DNA of 64,000 bases from an uncultured Roseovarius sp. (GTDB taxonomy: Bacteria; Pseudomonadota; Alphaproteobacteria; Rhodobacterales; Rhodobacteraceae), in NCBI GenBank assembly GCA_947503145.1, contig CANNCP010000005.1, positions 1 through 64,000 on the forward strand, given 5' to 3'. Below the pieces are notes generated by a model. That model was not told the origin of the DNA, ran no database searches, and was given only the letters and a program-made list of their open reading frames with translations. Position 1 is the stretch's first letter, and every line of letters starts with the position of its first letter. Both the position numbers and the translations under genes were made by a program. This document shows, piece by piece, positions 1 through 8,433 of this stretch.

Positions 1-64
1 TTAACGTGGCAGGTGGGTCAATTTTACTCGCTCATAACCCACCTAAGTGGGTCAATTTTGCATG
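1..64. mobile_element. Terminus of an IS21-like insertion sequence (body lies left of the window)
   Basis: A 13-base word, GTGGGTCAATTTT, occurs twice as a direct repeat (13-25 and 47-59). The inverted words AGGTGGGT and ACCCACCT lie at 11-18 and 37-44. Multiple short terminal repeats of this kind, followed by GCATGCCGATT, are what I recall from IS21-family ends in Rhodobacteraceae. The istA/istB genes would lie to the left and are not visible. The integrase reading frame runs straight into these repeats, so the element probably truncated it. The family assignment comes from memory of the end sequence. Confidence 0.45.
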
Positions 65-857
65 CCGATTCACAATCGAAGATATCGACACGATGATGAT
101 CGCGGCGGCAGCAGCTGAGCTCTACCCCCATGCGAAGCCGGAGACGGTCAAGCGTCAGCTGAAAACGCCGATTATGGCCGTTGTCAACTTCGCGCAAGGG
201 ACAGGGCGAGAAAAAAGCCACGACACCAAAAGGACCCGCTGGCTGACGCCCGAAGAGGTGGAGCGTATGCTATATTTCGCAAGCAACCCGCACGAGGCCG
301 GGCTGCATGATCCGCACTTGAGGACGCTCCAGAAGATTGCCTTCATGATCGGCGGCGGCGCGGGACCGGGCGAGACTTTCGCCACCCAGGCGGAGAATTG
401 GAACGCCGCCACATCGGAGTGGTGGCTGGACGGCACTAAAACGGCCTACCGGGCGCGCTTCGTCCTGCTCCCGCGGCGGTCCATCGACCTGATGGGGGAG
501 TTGCCGGAGAGCGGCCCAGCCTTCCTCGCGCCTGACGGGCAACCCTATGTGGCACGCCAGAACGGCGGCGGGCAGATGGCTGAGGCTTTCGGCAAGATTC
601 GGGACGCCGCCAAACTCGGGAAGGATGTTGTGCCATACACCCTGCGCCATACTTGGGCCACATGGTTCTACGCACAGACCAAGGATTTCCGGCGGCTCGT
701 CGATCTCGGTGGCTGGAACAAAGCGGATACTGCCAATCGGTATTGCAAGGTTGCTCCAAAAGACCTCGGCAATCGCCTATTGCAGCACGGGTGGGATTTC
801 CGCGAGGATGTCGGTCCGCCGGTCGAATATGGTGCGTTGGTAACTGTCCAAAGATGA
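6..857 (+). CDS. Tyrosine recombinase / phage-type integrase, 5'-truncated and probably inactive
   Basis: The C-terminal catalytic domain of a tyrosine recombinase (integrase family, DNA strand exchange at att sites) is recognisable. YTLRHTWATW lies at residues 211-220 with Arg214, Trp237 stands at the His/Trp position, and Tyr246 in ADTANRYCKV is the nucleophile. The usual first arginine motif (TGxRxGE) reads GAGPGE at residues 118-123: Gly120 (codon GGA) replaces Arg, one base from CGA or AGA. The His of the HxxR box is Tyr211. The first 20 or so codons are IS-terminal sequence; an in-frame ATG at 93 is an alternative start. A core-binding domain of normal length is missing. It is best read as a decayed island integrase. 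Confidence 0.7.
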   Translation: MAGGSILLAHNPPKWVNFACRFTIEDIDTMMIAAAAAELYPHAKPETVKRQLKTPIMAVVNFAQGTGREKSHDTKRTRWLTPEEVERMLYFASNPHEAGLHDPHLRTLQKIAFMIGGGAGPGETFATQAENWNAATSEWWLDGTKTAYRARFVLLPRRSIDLMGELPESGPAFLAPDGQPYVARQNGGGQMAEAFGKIRDAAKLGKDVVPYTLRHTWATWFYAQTKDFRRLVDLGGWNKADTANRYCKVAPKDLGNRLLQHGWDFREDVGPPVEYGALVTVQR

Positions 858-863
858 AGAAAC

Positions 864-890
864 TCGCCCGGAGGAATGCCTTCCGGGCGA
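864..890 (+). terminator. Stem-loop after the integrase
   Basis: A nine-base stem TCGCCCGGA pairs with TCCGGGCGA across an 8-9 base loop, directly after the integrase stop. There is no U-run, so it is at best a weak or Rho-assisted terminator between the integrase and the next gene. Confidence 0.35.
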
Positions 891-926
891 TTGCGGTTTC
901 GCGCCCGGTGACGCATTGTCCGCGGC

Positions 927-3275
927 ATGTCAGATGATCCTACCGCACCGCCCATCGTTCGCCCTGTCGACATCCTCTCCGCCGTCGGGACTCTCGAGCG
1001 GGCTGAAATATGTCAAATCATCGCGCTGCTCGAATGCGTCGACGGCCTGTTTCTTGCAAAGGGCGCCGTGGCTGGCGTAGGAGCCAAGCTCGGGCTCGAT
1101 ACGAATGCAGCCGCAGCACGCCTCCAGACAGCACAGAACGACCTTGCAGGGTCGCTTGCCACCGACGCCGCCTTGCGCTTCCGCCTCTGGTCGCGGCTGT
1201 CCGAGGCGATGGGGCTGCCGTCCGTCGTGCCCCTCTCGGCGAAGTCCGCCACGCGATCAGCGTCCGCATTTGCCGTGCGTGCCTCAGAGAGACTGACTCC
1301 GTCGATCCGCGCGCGCCATCGGAAGGCTGATGGCAAGGAACCTGACCGCGATCTTACCGAACAGGTAGTTGGGAAAGCCACAGAGTATTGGAATGCTGCA
1401 AAGGCCACGGTCGTCGCGGAGCCGCCTCTGCCATTTCCCGAGATCGTGGCCGAGGAGATGCTGGCTCTCCTCGCGGATGACGCGATTGTCGAAGCTGCTG
1501 CGAAAGAAGCCGATCCCGAAATTGCTGAGACCCTGCGGCAAGGACAGGCCCGAGCACGCAATGCCTTGGCAGCCGGGGGCGTATGGATCGGCGGGGCTGC
1601 GGTCGTCGCCAATGCCGGTTTCTTGCCCTATATCCTGGCCGCACAATTGAGCGCGATCATCCCGCTGGTCAGTGGCCCCACCCTGGTCTCGCTACTGGCG
1701 ACCCTCATCAACCCCGTGACCGTCTTCGCAGGCGTCGCCGCGCTTGGCTGGCTCGGCATGGGGCGCGGTTCGCGGATTGTCCGCAGCCAGCTTGCAGCGC
1801 GCCTCGGGGTGTTGATGGCAGCGCAAGGGACGCAGCGTGGCGACGCGGGGCTGTATCGATTCCTCGCGGATATGCGCAAGCTGGATCGAGAGCCATCCGG
1901 ATCCTTTGGCTGGATGCCTACGCAGGATCGGGCAGCGATGCGCCGTGAAATAACCGCCGTTGACGGTCGCCTGGCCGGACCGGTGCCTGCTCCCGCAGGA
2001 AGGCCGCCGGAACCCTGGTCGTCAAAGAAAATGCCGGCCGATGTCACAGATGCCGTCACTACGCTGGGTCTGACAGCCGGCGAGATGCTCTGGCACGCGG
2101 CGGCGATCGACCCCAATGTCATGAATGCGGCCGACTTCTCCCGATCTGACGACCTCGGTGACCCCATGGCCTTCGCCTGCAACGCCGCCGATTTCCTGAC
2201 CGCCGGTGCCGGGTGGTCGCTGCGGGGATACACGGCCGAACGGCTGGTCATGGACAAGCTGGTCGCAGACGGCCATGATGTGCAACTTGCCGAGGCAAGC
2301 AACACACCGGGCCTGGACCTCATCGTCGACGGGGCGGCCGTGCAGGTGAAATGCGGGATCTCGCTCTCGAACCTGACCGAGCATTTCGAGAAATACCCCG
2401 ATATCCCGGTGATCGCCAACGCGGCCCTTGCGGAGAAGGCTTCGGAAAGCGAGGCATCCTGGTCGCATCTCGTGACAACCCTTCCCGGCTTCGAAATCGC
2501 GATGATAGAAAAGCAGATCGCAGAGACGCTCGGCCATGCTGTCGACCTGGGTGATCCGGATATCCTGCAGTTCGCGCTGTCCATAGGCGTGCTGCGCGGG
2601 GGAATCGAAGTCGTCCGGGGGCGGGTCCCTGTCTCCGACCTGCCGGCCTGGCTTATTCTTGATGGCGCCTCGCGCGGCCTGCTCGTCTTCGCCGGCGGCA
2701 ACGCTGGTGCGTGGGTCGGCCTGATCGCAATCGGTCCGGCTGGTGCGCTTATCCTTGGTCCCGCGATCGGCGCTGCGGCTCTTTTGGGGAACAGCGCCCT
2801 GAAGGGCTACGCTCAAAAGCAGCTCATGGCAGACTGGCACGAGGACCTCCAGCGAGCCGCAGAGCATCTGCACGAGAGCCTCCTGGCTGCGCTTGAGCGT
2901 CGCATCACCCGGCTGGAGAAGCGTTCCGATACCTTCGCGCGAAATGCATCTCGATCTGATCTTGATGCCTGGATGGCCAGACGCGCCCAGGACGACGTGA
3001 TTGCCGCCCTGGAGGACCGCCACAGTCACAGCGCATCTCGCCCAGTAGCCGAGGTCGATGCGATCAGGTTGCTGTTCAGCGCACGAGAGATCGCGCCTGC
3101 CGACGCCGCTGTGCTGTTGCGGGTTCGCGACGTCGAACAGATGATTGCCCGAAAACCGGAGCTGAAGGCCGCCATGGTCGAAGCGGGGCGTCCAGCAGGC
3201 GACATGCTACGATCGCGCCTGAAAGTGCATTGGTTCAATCGTAGGAAAACGGAAAGCAGAGGCGACGAATCATAG
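927..3275 (+). CDS. Uncharacterised membrane protein with embedded PD-(D/E)XK nuclease motif
   Basis: I do not recognise a named family for this 782-residue protein. Residues 1-210 are soluble and helical. Residues 215-276 are strongly hydrophobic (two membrane segments), and a second hydrophobic stretch lies at 584-622. Between them, residues 433-476 carry a helix with Glu438, then GLDLIVDG (Asp464) and AVQVKCG (Gln473, Lys475). That is the E...D...(E/Q)xK signature of PD-(D/E)XK nucleases, with Gln replacing the second acid, as in several restriction-like enzymes. The tail at 635-665 looks coiled-coil. The ATG start has no obvious Shine-Dalgarno. It stands alone between an integrase remnant and a tRNA-Ser remnant, a typical setting for cargo such as a defence gene. 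The nuclease fold and the defence role are inference. Confidence 0.6.
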   Translation: MSDDPTAPPIVRPVDILSAVGTLERAEICQIIALLECVDGLFLAKGAVAGVGAKLGLDTNAAAARLQTAQNDLAGSLATDAALRFRLWSRLSEAMGLPSVVPLSAKSATRSASAFAVRASERLTPSIRARHRKADGKEPDRDLTEQVVGKATEYWNAAKATVVAEPPLPFPEIVAEEMLALLADDAIVEAAAKEADPEIAETLRQGQARARNALAAGGVWIGGAAVVANAGFLPYILAAQLSAIIPLVSGPTLVSLLATLINPVTVFAGVAALGWLGMGRGSRIVRSQLAARLGVLMAAQGTQRGDAGLYRFLADMRKLDREPSGSFGWMPTQDRAAMRREITAVDGRLAGPVPAPAGRPPEPWSSKKMPADVTDAVTTLGLTAGEMLWHAAAIDPNVMNAADFSRSDDLGDPMAFACNAADFLTAGAGWSLRGYTAERLVMDKLVADGHDVQLAEASNTPGLDLIVDGAAVQVKCGISLSNLTEHFEKYPDIPVIANAALAEKASESEASWSHLVTTLPGFEIAMIEKQIAETLGHAVDLGDPDILQFALSIGVLRGGIEVVRGRVPVSDLPAWLILDGASRGLLVFAGGNAGAWVGLIAIGPAGALILGPAIGAAALLGNSALKGYAQKQLMADWHEDLQRAAEHLHESLLAALERRITRLEKRSDTFARNASRSDLDAWMARRAQDDVIAALEDRHSHSASRPVAEVDAIRLLFSAREIAPADAAVLLRVRDVEQMIARKPELKAAMVEAGRPAGDMLRSRLKVHWFNRRKTESRGDES

Positions 3276-3312
3276 GCGGAATTGGCAAGAAGTTGTCAAT
3301 TTGACGAATTTT

Positions 3313-3401
3313 CGGAGTTTTTCGAAGGAGAACGCCTTATTTTATTGAAGGTGTCTGCCCTCTTAGCAGGGGAGCGCCTTCGACCACTCGGCCACGTCTC
3401 C
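3313..3401 (-). pseudogene. tRNA-Ser(GCT) remnant with lost 3' half
   Basis: Reading leftward from 3401, the acceptor strand GGAGACG, a D arm GCC...GGC and an anticodon loop CTGCTAA (anticodon GCT, serine) are clear. The 3' side of the anticodon stem reads GAGGG where GGGAG is needed to pair with CTCCC. The expected T arm and the matching acceptor strand CGTCTCC plus GCCA are absent. The gene decays toward the integrase side. Such a 5' tRNA remnant fits a former island attachment site. It cannot be a functional tRNA as it stands. Confidence 0.55.
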
Positions 3402-3804
3402 ACCGACGCGTATATCCAAGCAAACATAGGGATTACAAGGCGAAATTTCCCCATTCTATCAAATAGCCCTCAAGGCACAAGAATCCGCACATACGGCACC
3501 CATAGGGCTCAAGTGGCGCTGGGTTTGGGCAATATTTGGTCGTTTCCACTTACACAGAAAGCGTCTTGCAGCCAAAGGTGCAGCAAAAAGCCGCCGCCAC
3601 ATTCGTGTTGGACCGGGGCGCGGATCCCGCCCTCGCCGTTCGGGTTGTGCCAAACAGAGCAGAACTCACTCGCCGCCGACATGAACAAATTTGTGACGGT
3701 TACTCAAGCAATGTCACGGATTTGGAGCGAGCGGATCATCGGCCCGCTGCTGCCGGGATGACTGGCGCACGCCTGTGCGGCGATAATATTAAAGGCAGAA
3801 CGCC
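3402..3804. other. Intergenic stretch, nothing recognised
   Basis: About 400 bases between the tRNA-Ser remnant and the 3' end of the dehydratase gene. Open frames exist on both strands, but none has a credible protein composition, start signal or family resemblance. I see no strong hairpin with a U-run. Confidence 0.5.
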
Positions 3805-5757
3805 CTATTGGCCCGCCTGCAACATCGTCGGGGCGGCATGTAGCGCTCCGTCCCAGAGAAGATCGACAATCTGCGCATCCGGCTTGTATCCGGTCGGGGC
3901 TTTGACGATCAATTCCCGCATCGCCACGACATCCCGAGACTGGCAGGCCATAAGCAACTGGTCGAGCAAATCATCCAATGCCTCGGGCGCCAGCTTGGCT
4001 TCCTTCGCAGTCATGATACGTGGATGCTGCGTCTTGCCCACCTGCTCTCCGATCAGCAGCTCTTCAAAGAGCTTTTCGCCAGGGCGCAGCCCGTTGAATG
4101 AAATCGCGATATCGCCTGCCATCTGATCGCCCGGATCTTCGCCTTCTGCCAGATGATAGGATGTCAGTCCGCTGAGCCGCACAATACGCTCGGCCAGATC
4201 GACGATCCTGATCGGTTTGCCCATATCAAGCACGAACACGTCGCCGCCCTCGCCCATGGCGCCCGCCTGAATGACCAACTGGGCCGCCTCGGGAATCGTC
4301 ATGAAGTACCGGGTAATGTCGGGATGAGTGACGGTGATCGGGCCGCCTTTTGCAATCTGCTTGCGGAACCGCGGAATGACCGAACCGGACGAGCCCAGGA
4401 CATTGCCGAACCGTACCATCGTAAAGATCGTACCGGACTGCCGCTCGGCTGCGGCCTGACAGACCAGTTCCGCCAGTCGTTTGGACGCGCCCATGATGTT
4501 GGTCGGGCGCACCGCCTTGTCGGTAGAGATCAGGATGAACGCCTCGACACCGGCATCAATGGCAGCATCGGCCACGGTCTTGGTGCCAAAGACGTTGTTG
4601 CGCAGCCCCTTGTCCACATTTTGTTCGACCAGCGGCACATGCTTGTAAGCGGCGGCATGATAGATCGTCTGCACCCCGTAACGGTGCAGTGCCGCCGAAA
4701 TGCGCTCCGGGTTCTGAACCGACCCGATCAAAGGCAAGATGGACACATCCAGCCTTTCGGCTTCGACGATATCGCGAAGCTCCATGTCCAGCGTGTAGAG
4801 GGCATGCTCGGAAAGCTCCCAGAGCAGCAGCATGCTGGGGGCCTGGCGGATGATCTGTCGGCATAGCTCGCTGCCGATGGACCCGCCCGCGCCGGTGACC
4901 ATCACGACCTTGCCGCGGATGTTGCCCGCCATCAGCGCAGGCATCGCCGGGACGGGATCGCGGCCCAGCAAATCCTCGATTGCGACATCACGCAGCTCGC
5001 TCACCTTTGCACGGCCCGACACGATATCGGCCATGCCGGGTATCGTCTGCACCCGCACCGGCAGCGGTTCGAGCCGCTCCACGATCGCCTTGCGTTGGCT
5101 GCGCGACGCACTGGGCACCGCCAGAAGGGTGATCTCGGGTTGGCGATGTTTCACCAGTCGGGCGATATCCTCCGGGCCATGGACCCGCACTCCGCAGATA
5201 TCCGTGCCCTGCAACTCTGCCGCATCGTCAATGAAATCGGTCACGCGGTACTCCTGCCCCTGATCCAGAGAACTGAGCAACTGTCGTCCCGAACTGCCTG
5301 CGCCGTAGATAATGACCGGCACGCGGCGAGAGCCGGTGAGCCGCAGAAGCAGACTGCGCATTACCATCCGCACACCGCCAACCAGGCAAAAGAGCAGCAA
5401 CCCATAGATCGCCGGGACCGATCGCGGCACCCCAAGGATCAGGACCTGCGATACAATCAGCAGCGTCAGGGCCGAGACCGCCACCCCGATCAGAATGGGA
5501 CGCATCGATTGCAACGATATGTAACGGATCACGGTCCGGTAAAACCCATGCCAGTTGAACACCAGCAAAGAGACGGGCAAGGTGATCAGGATCGCGATCC
5601 ACACGCCTGTGCTGGTCAGAAACCCGACCCCCTCCAGCCGCAAGAACATCGCCAGCAGGAAGCTAGTGAGTATGACCGCGGAATCGGCGCCGAGTTGCAC
5701 CGCGCGCTTCTGCATGCGGGACAATTTCAGCAGACGATTCAGACTTACATCAAACAT
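3805..5757 (-). CDS. Membrane-bound nucleotide-sugar 4,6-dehydratase/epimerase (CapD/FlaA1/WbpM type)
   Basis: A 650-residue inner-membrane enzyme of surface polysaccharide synthesis. Several N-terminal membrane helices (about residues 25-135) are followed by a first Rossmann-like region, with YGAGSSGRQL at 151-160. The catalytic short-chain dehydrogenase domain follows: TGAGGSIGSE (288-297) binds NAD(P). The segments STDKAV (411-416) and MGASKR (422-427) are hallmarks of the FlaA1/WbpM subgroup, in which Met replaces the usual catalytic Tyr. Members remove water from UDP-GlcNAc-type substrates at C4/C6, the first step to rare deoxy-amino sugars of O-antigen or capsule. Length is normal for WbpM homologues. 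No other polysaccharide genes adjoin it, so the exact sugar is unknown. Confidence 0.9.
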   Translation of the reverse strand: MFDVSLNRLLKLSRMQKRAVQLGADSAVILTSFLLAMFLRLEGVGFLTSTGVWIAILITLPVSLLVFNWHGFYRTVIRYISLQSMRPILIGVAVSALTLLIVSQVLILGVPRSVPAIYGLLLFCLVGGVRMVMRSLLLRLTGSRRVPVIIYGAGSSGRQLLSSLDQGQEYRVTDFIDDAAELQGTDICGVRVHGPEDIARLVKHRQPEITLLAVPSASRSQRKAIVERLEPLPVRVQTIPGMADIVSGRAKVSELRDVAIEDLLGRDPVPAMPALMAGNIRGKVVMVTGAGGSIGSELCRQIIRQAPSMLLLWELSEHALYTLDMELRDIVEAERLDVSILPLIGSVQNPERISAALHRYGVQTIYHAAAYKHVPLVEQNVDKGLRNNVFGTKTVADAAIDAGVEAFILISTDKAVRPTNIMGASKRLAELVCQAAAERQSGTIFTMVRFGNVLGSSGSVIPRFRKQIAKGGPITVTHPDITRYFMTIPEAAQLVIQAGAMGEGGDVFVLDMGKPIRIVDLAERIVRLSGLTSYHLAEGEDPGDQMAGDIAISFNGLRPGEKLFEELLIGEQVGKTQHPRIMTAKEAKLAPEALDDLLDQLLMACQSRDVVAMRELIVKAPTGYKPDAQIVDLLWDGALHAAPTMLQAGQ

Positions 5758-5995
5758 CGGTCAATCCGCTCATCCCCCCGCACCGCGCACAACCCTAGCG
5801 TGCATTGAGTGTGTTGTTCGACGCACCATAAGCCGATCAAACGGACGGGATTTGATGCTGGCTCCACAGACACCTCACAGGTCACAAGCCACAAAACCAA
5901 CAACGGGTAGCGCAGCTATCTCCAAAGTTTATGAATATGGATACAAACCTTTATTATTCCTTAATTACTCCTTAGGTGTTTTGTCCGAAAACGCC

Positions 5996-6193
5996 GTGGC
6001 CTTCGATCTGGCCACGATGAAGCGGACACCACCGAAGGAGCCGCGTCGTGACAAAATGCACTGTGTGAAACTACTGGGCCAATCTTTGATGGCGCGAGAC
6101 TTTGATCGACAGCTCGCCAAAATCCAGGTTCGCGTCTCTGCCCTCAATCGCTACACCGTTCTTGGCATACCTGTCACAAAGGTTGTGGGGTAA
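5996..6193 (+). pseudogene. 3' relic of an IS5-family transposase
   Basis: The frame ending at the TAA at 6191 encodes AVAFDLATMKRTPPK..., CVKLLGQSLMARDFDRQ and ALNRYTVLGIPVTKVVG. This matches what I know as the C-terminal tail of IS5-group transposases common in Rhodobacteraceae. Upstream the frame loses all resemblance, and no DDE catalytic region or start is present. It is a non-functional leftover next to a second IS relic. Confidence 0.5.
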
Positions 6194-6324
6194 ATCCGTC
6201 CGGGGAAAGGGGAGCTCGCTCAGGCCCGGATTTGCGCAGCAAAGCCATGACTGATCACAATATGCGCGGCGTGAAACCACGTCCGCAATGGCAGGTGGTC
6301 GAGTATTGCCCGTCGTTCACAGGC

Positions 6325-6480
6325 AACAACGAAAACACCAACCGTTTTCTCAGGCAGTACTTCCCCAAAGGCATTGATATATCAGGTTTCCGTCAGGTCG
6401 AACTCAGCGCAACCGTGCGCCAACTCAACGAGCGCCCGAGAAAGGCCCTGCAATACCAGACAGCCATCAGCGCTCATCCC
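6325..6480 (+). pseudogene. 3' relic of an IS30-family transposase
   Basis: The plus frame reads NENTNRFLRQYFPKG and, further on, QLNERPRKALQYQTA. This is the conserved C-terminal block of IS30-family transposases (usually NENTNGLLRQYFPKG then QLNERPRKTL), which includes the catalytic glutamate region. The sequence diverges on both sides, so only about 50 codons survive. It lies downstream of the 3' end of the GMC gene, in a roughly 880-base stretch without intact genes (5758-6635). Confidence 0.6.
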
Positions 6481-6635
6481 GACGTTGCTTTCATGCGCGC
6501 AGTCCCAGAAGGCGATGCACGCCTCGGGGAACAGATCCGATGATGCCAAAAGAGTGCTCAATCCCGTGCATCCAGGGCAGCTTCACGAGGGCTTACTCGG
6601 TCGCCACTTCCATCGTGGGGTCCTCTGGGGTTTTC

Positions 6636-8270
6636 TTATGCTAGGGTGCCCGATCGCGATATGTTGCCGGTGCGCCTGTCCTCGATGATCATCTCGCTGG
6701 CCTTTTCGCCGATCATGATCGCCGGAGCGTTGGTATTTCCTGATACGATCTCCGGCATTATCGAACAGTCGGCGATTCGGAGCCCGCGAATGCCGTGCAC
6801 GCGAAGGCGTTCGTCCACCACTGCATCCGGGCCTGAGCCCATCTTGCAGGTTCCGGTGGGATGATAGATCGTCGTCGCCGAATTGCGTGCCCATTCAAGC
6901 AGCGCGGCATCGCTCTGGGCATCGGGGCCGGGGCGGAATTCCTCGGTGATCTTGGATGTAAGCGGCGGCTCTGCGGCGATGCGGCGCGCAATTTTGATAC
7001 CTTCGACGATCGTGCGCCGGTCGGTTTCGGTGGCGAGGTAATTCGGGCGGATCGCCGGATAAGCAGCCGGATCAGAGGATGTCAGCCGTATCTCGCCTCG
7101 ACTCTCCGGACGCAGCTGACAGACCGAGGTTGTGAAAGCCGAGAAAGGATGCACGCCCTCGCCGGGGCTGTCGGCGGACCATGGCTGGACATGGAACTGA
7201 ATATCCGGAGTTTCAAGGCTGTCAGAGGTCCGCAGGAAGCCGGTGGCAAGGCTTGCTGCCATTGTCATCGGGCCAGCTCGGAACATAGCGTATTTCAAAG
7301 CGATCCGCGCCTGATTGAACCAGCTGCGGACCTCATCGTTCAGCGTCGTCTCGTTGCACTTGAAGACCAGCCGCGCCTGCAAATGGTCCTGAAGGTTTTG
7401 GCCGACTCCACGCAGATCGGCGACAACCTCGATCCCGTGCTCGCCAAGATGCGCGGCCTCGCCGAGCCCCGAGAGCATCATCACCTGAGGCGATCCGATT
7501 GCACCGGCAGACAGGATCACTTCGCCCTGGGCGCGCACCGATTGCTCGTTGCCACGGGCGTCACGATAGACGACGCCCGTGGCACGGCCGTCTTCGATAA
7601 CGATTCGAGTAACTTGGGTGCGGGTAACAATCTTCAGATTTGGCCGCTTTCGGGCCGGGTTCAGGTATGCGACCGCGGCACTGCATCGCCGTCCGTTCCG
7701 CGTGGTTAACTGGAAATATCCTATGCCCTCTTGGGTCGCACCGTTGTAATCGGGATTGAACTCATAGCCCGCCTTCAACGCTGCCGCGACCCATGCGTCG
7801 CAGATCGGCCGCGAAAGGCGCATATTCGAGACGTCGAGCGGACCGTCGGCGCCATGATATTTGTCGGCCCCGCGCTCCTGCCGCTCGGAGCGTTTGAAAA
7901 GCGGCAATACGTCGTCCCAACTCCAACCGGTGTTGCCCATTTGCCGCCAGCGGTCGTAGTCTTGTGATTGGCCGCGCACGTAAAGCAAACCATTCAGCGA
8001 TGATGATCCGCCTAGAACCTTGCCCCGTGGCCAGTCCAGTTGTCGACCGTTCAGGCCTTCGTCGGGCTCGGTTTTGTAGCACCAGTCAACGGATGGATTG
8101 TGCATGGTCTTGAAGTAGCCCACCGGGATATGGATCCACGGATTCCAATCCCTCCCGCCAGCCTCAAGCAGCACAACCTTGACTGACGGATCGGCACTCA
8201 GGCGATTCGCAAGAACACATCCCGCAGAGCCTCCGCCCACTATGATGTAGTCGGTTGACAAACTGTCCAT
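6636..8270 (-). CDS. GMC-family FAD oxidoreductase (choline dehydrogenase-like alcohol dehydrogenase)
   Basis: A 544-residue flavoprotein of the glucose-methanol-choline family, oxidising an alcohol to an aldehyde. The N terminus has the FAD-binding VGGGSAGC (about 11-18). GMC signature 1 is WPRGKVLGGSSSLNG and signature 2 is GAIGSPQVMMLSGLG. The catalytic His/Asn pair fits His470 in YHPTGTCKMG and Asn514 in SGNTNAPA. A GTG eight codons upstream (8294) is an alternative start; the ATG at 8270 gives the usual short N terminus. It is divergent from an IclR regulator and next to TRAP transporter genes, so it probably catabolises the solute that the transporter imports. Substrate cannot be read from sequence; choline is only the family namesake. 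Confidence 0.9.
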   Translation of the reverse strand: MDSLSTDYIIVGGGSAGCVLANRLSADPSVKVVLLEAGGRDWNPWIHIPVGYFKTMHNPSVDWCYKTEPDEGLNGRQLDWPRGKVLGGSSSLNGLLYVRGQSQDYDRWRQMGNTGWSWDDVLPLFKRSERQERGADKYHGADGPLDVSNMRLSRPICDAWVAAALKAGYEFNPDYNGATQEGIGYFQLTTRNGRRCSAAVAYLNPARKRPNLKIVTRTQVTRIVIEDGRATGVVYRDARGNEQSVRAQGEVILSAGAIGSPQVMMLSGLGEAAHLGEHGIEVVADLRGVGQNLQDHLQARLVFKCNETTLNDEVRSWFNQARIALKYAMFRAGPMTMAASLATGFLRTSDSLETPDIQFHVQPWSADSPGEGVHPFSAFTTSVCQLRPESRGEIRLTSSDPAAYPAIRPNYLATETDRRTIVEGIKIARRIAAEPPLTSKITEEFRPGPDAQSDAALLEWARNSATTIYHPTGTCKMGSGPDAVVDERLRVHGIRGLRIADCSIMPEIVSGNTNAPAIMIGEKASEMIIEDRRTGNISRSGTLA

Positions 8271-8345
8271 TTGGGAACCCTTTACCCCAACCACCTTCCC
8301 TCTTGGGGTATCATCATGATAAATGAGACCGCAAGTCCTATTTTG

Positions 8346-8363
8346 TGATCTAATAAAAGATCA
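8346..8363. promoter_or_regulatory. Candidate IclR operator, TGATCT-N6-AGATCA
   Basis: A perfect 18-base inverted repeat, with arms TGATCT and AGATCA and spacer AATAAA, sits in the 163-base divergent gap between the GMC gene and iclR. A further half-site AGATCA lies at 8414-8419, close to the iclR start. The position fits an autoregulating IclR protein controlling both directions. No binding evidence is available. Confidence 0.4.
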
Positions 8364-8433
8364 GGCGTGGACTTTCCCGTAGAGACTCTTTCGTATTTGA
8401 TGCCAATAATCACAGATCATTCCGGAAAGTCAG

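Noticed and set aside
3282..3761. A 159-codon plus-strand open frame after the membrane nuclease
   Set aside because: It overlaps the tRNA-Ser remnant, has no ribosome binding site and no recognisable sequence.
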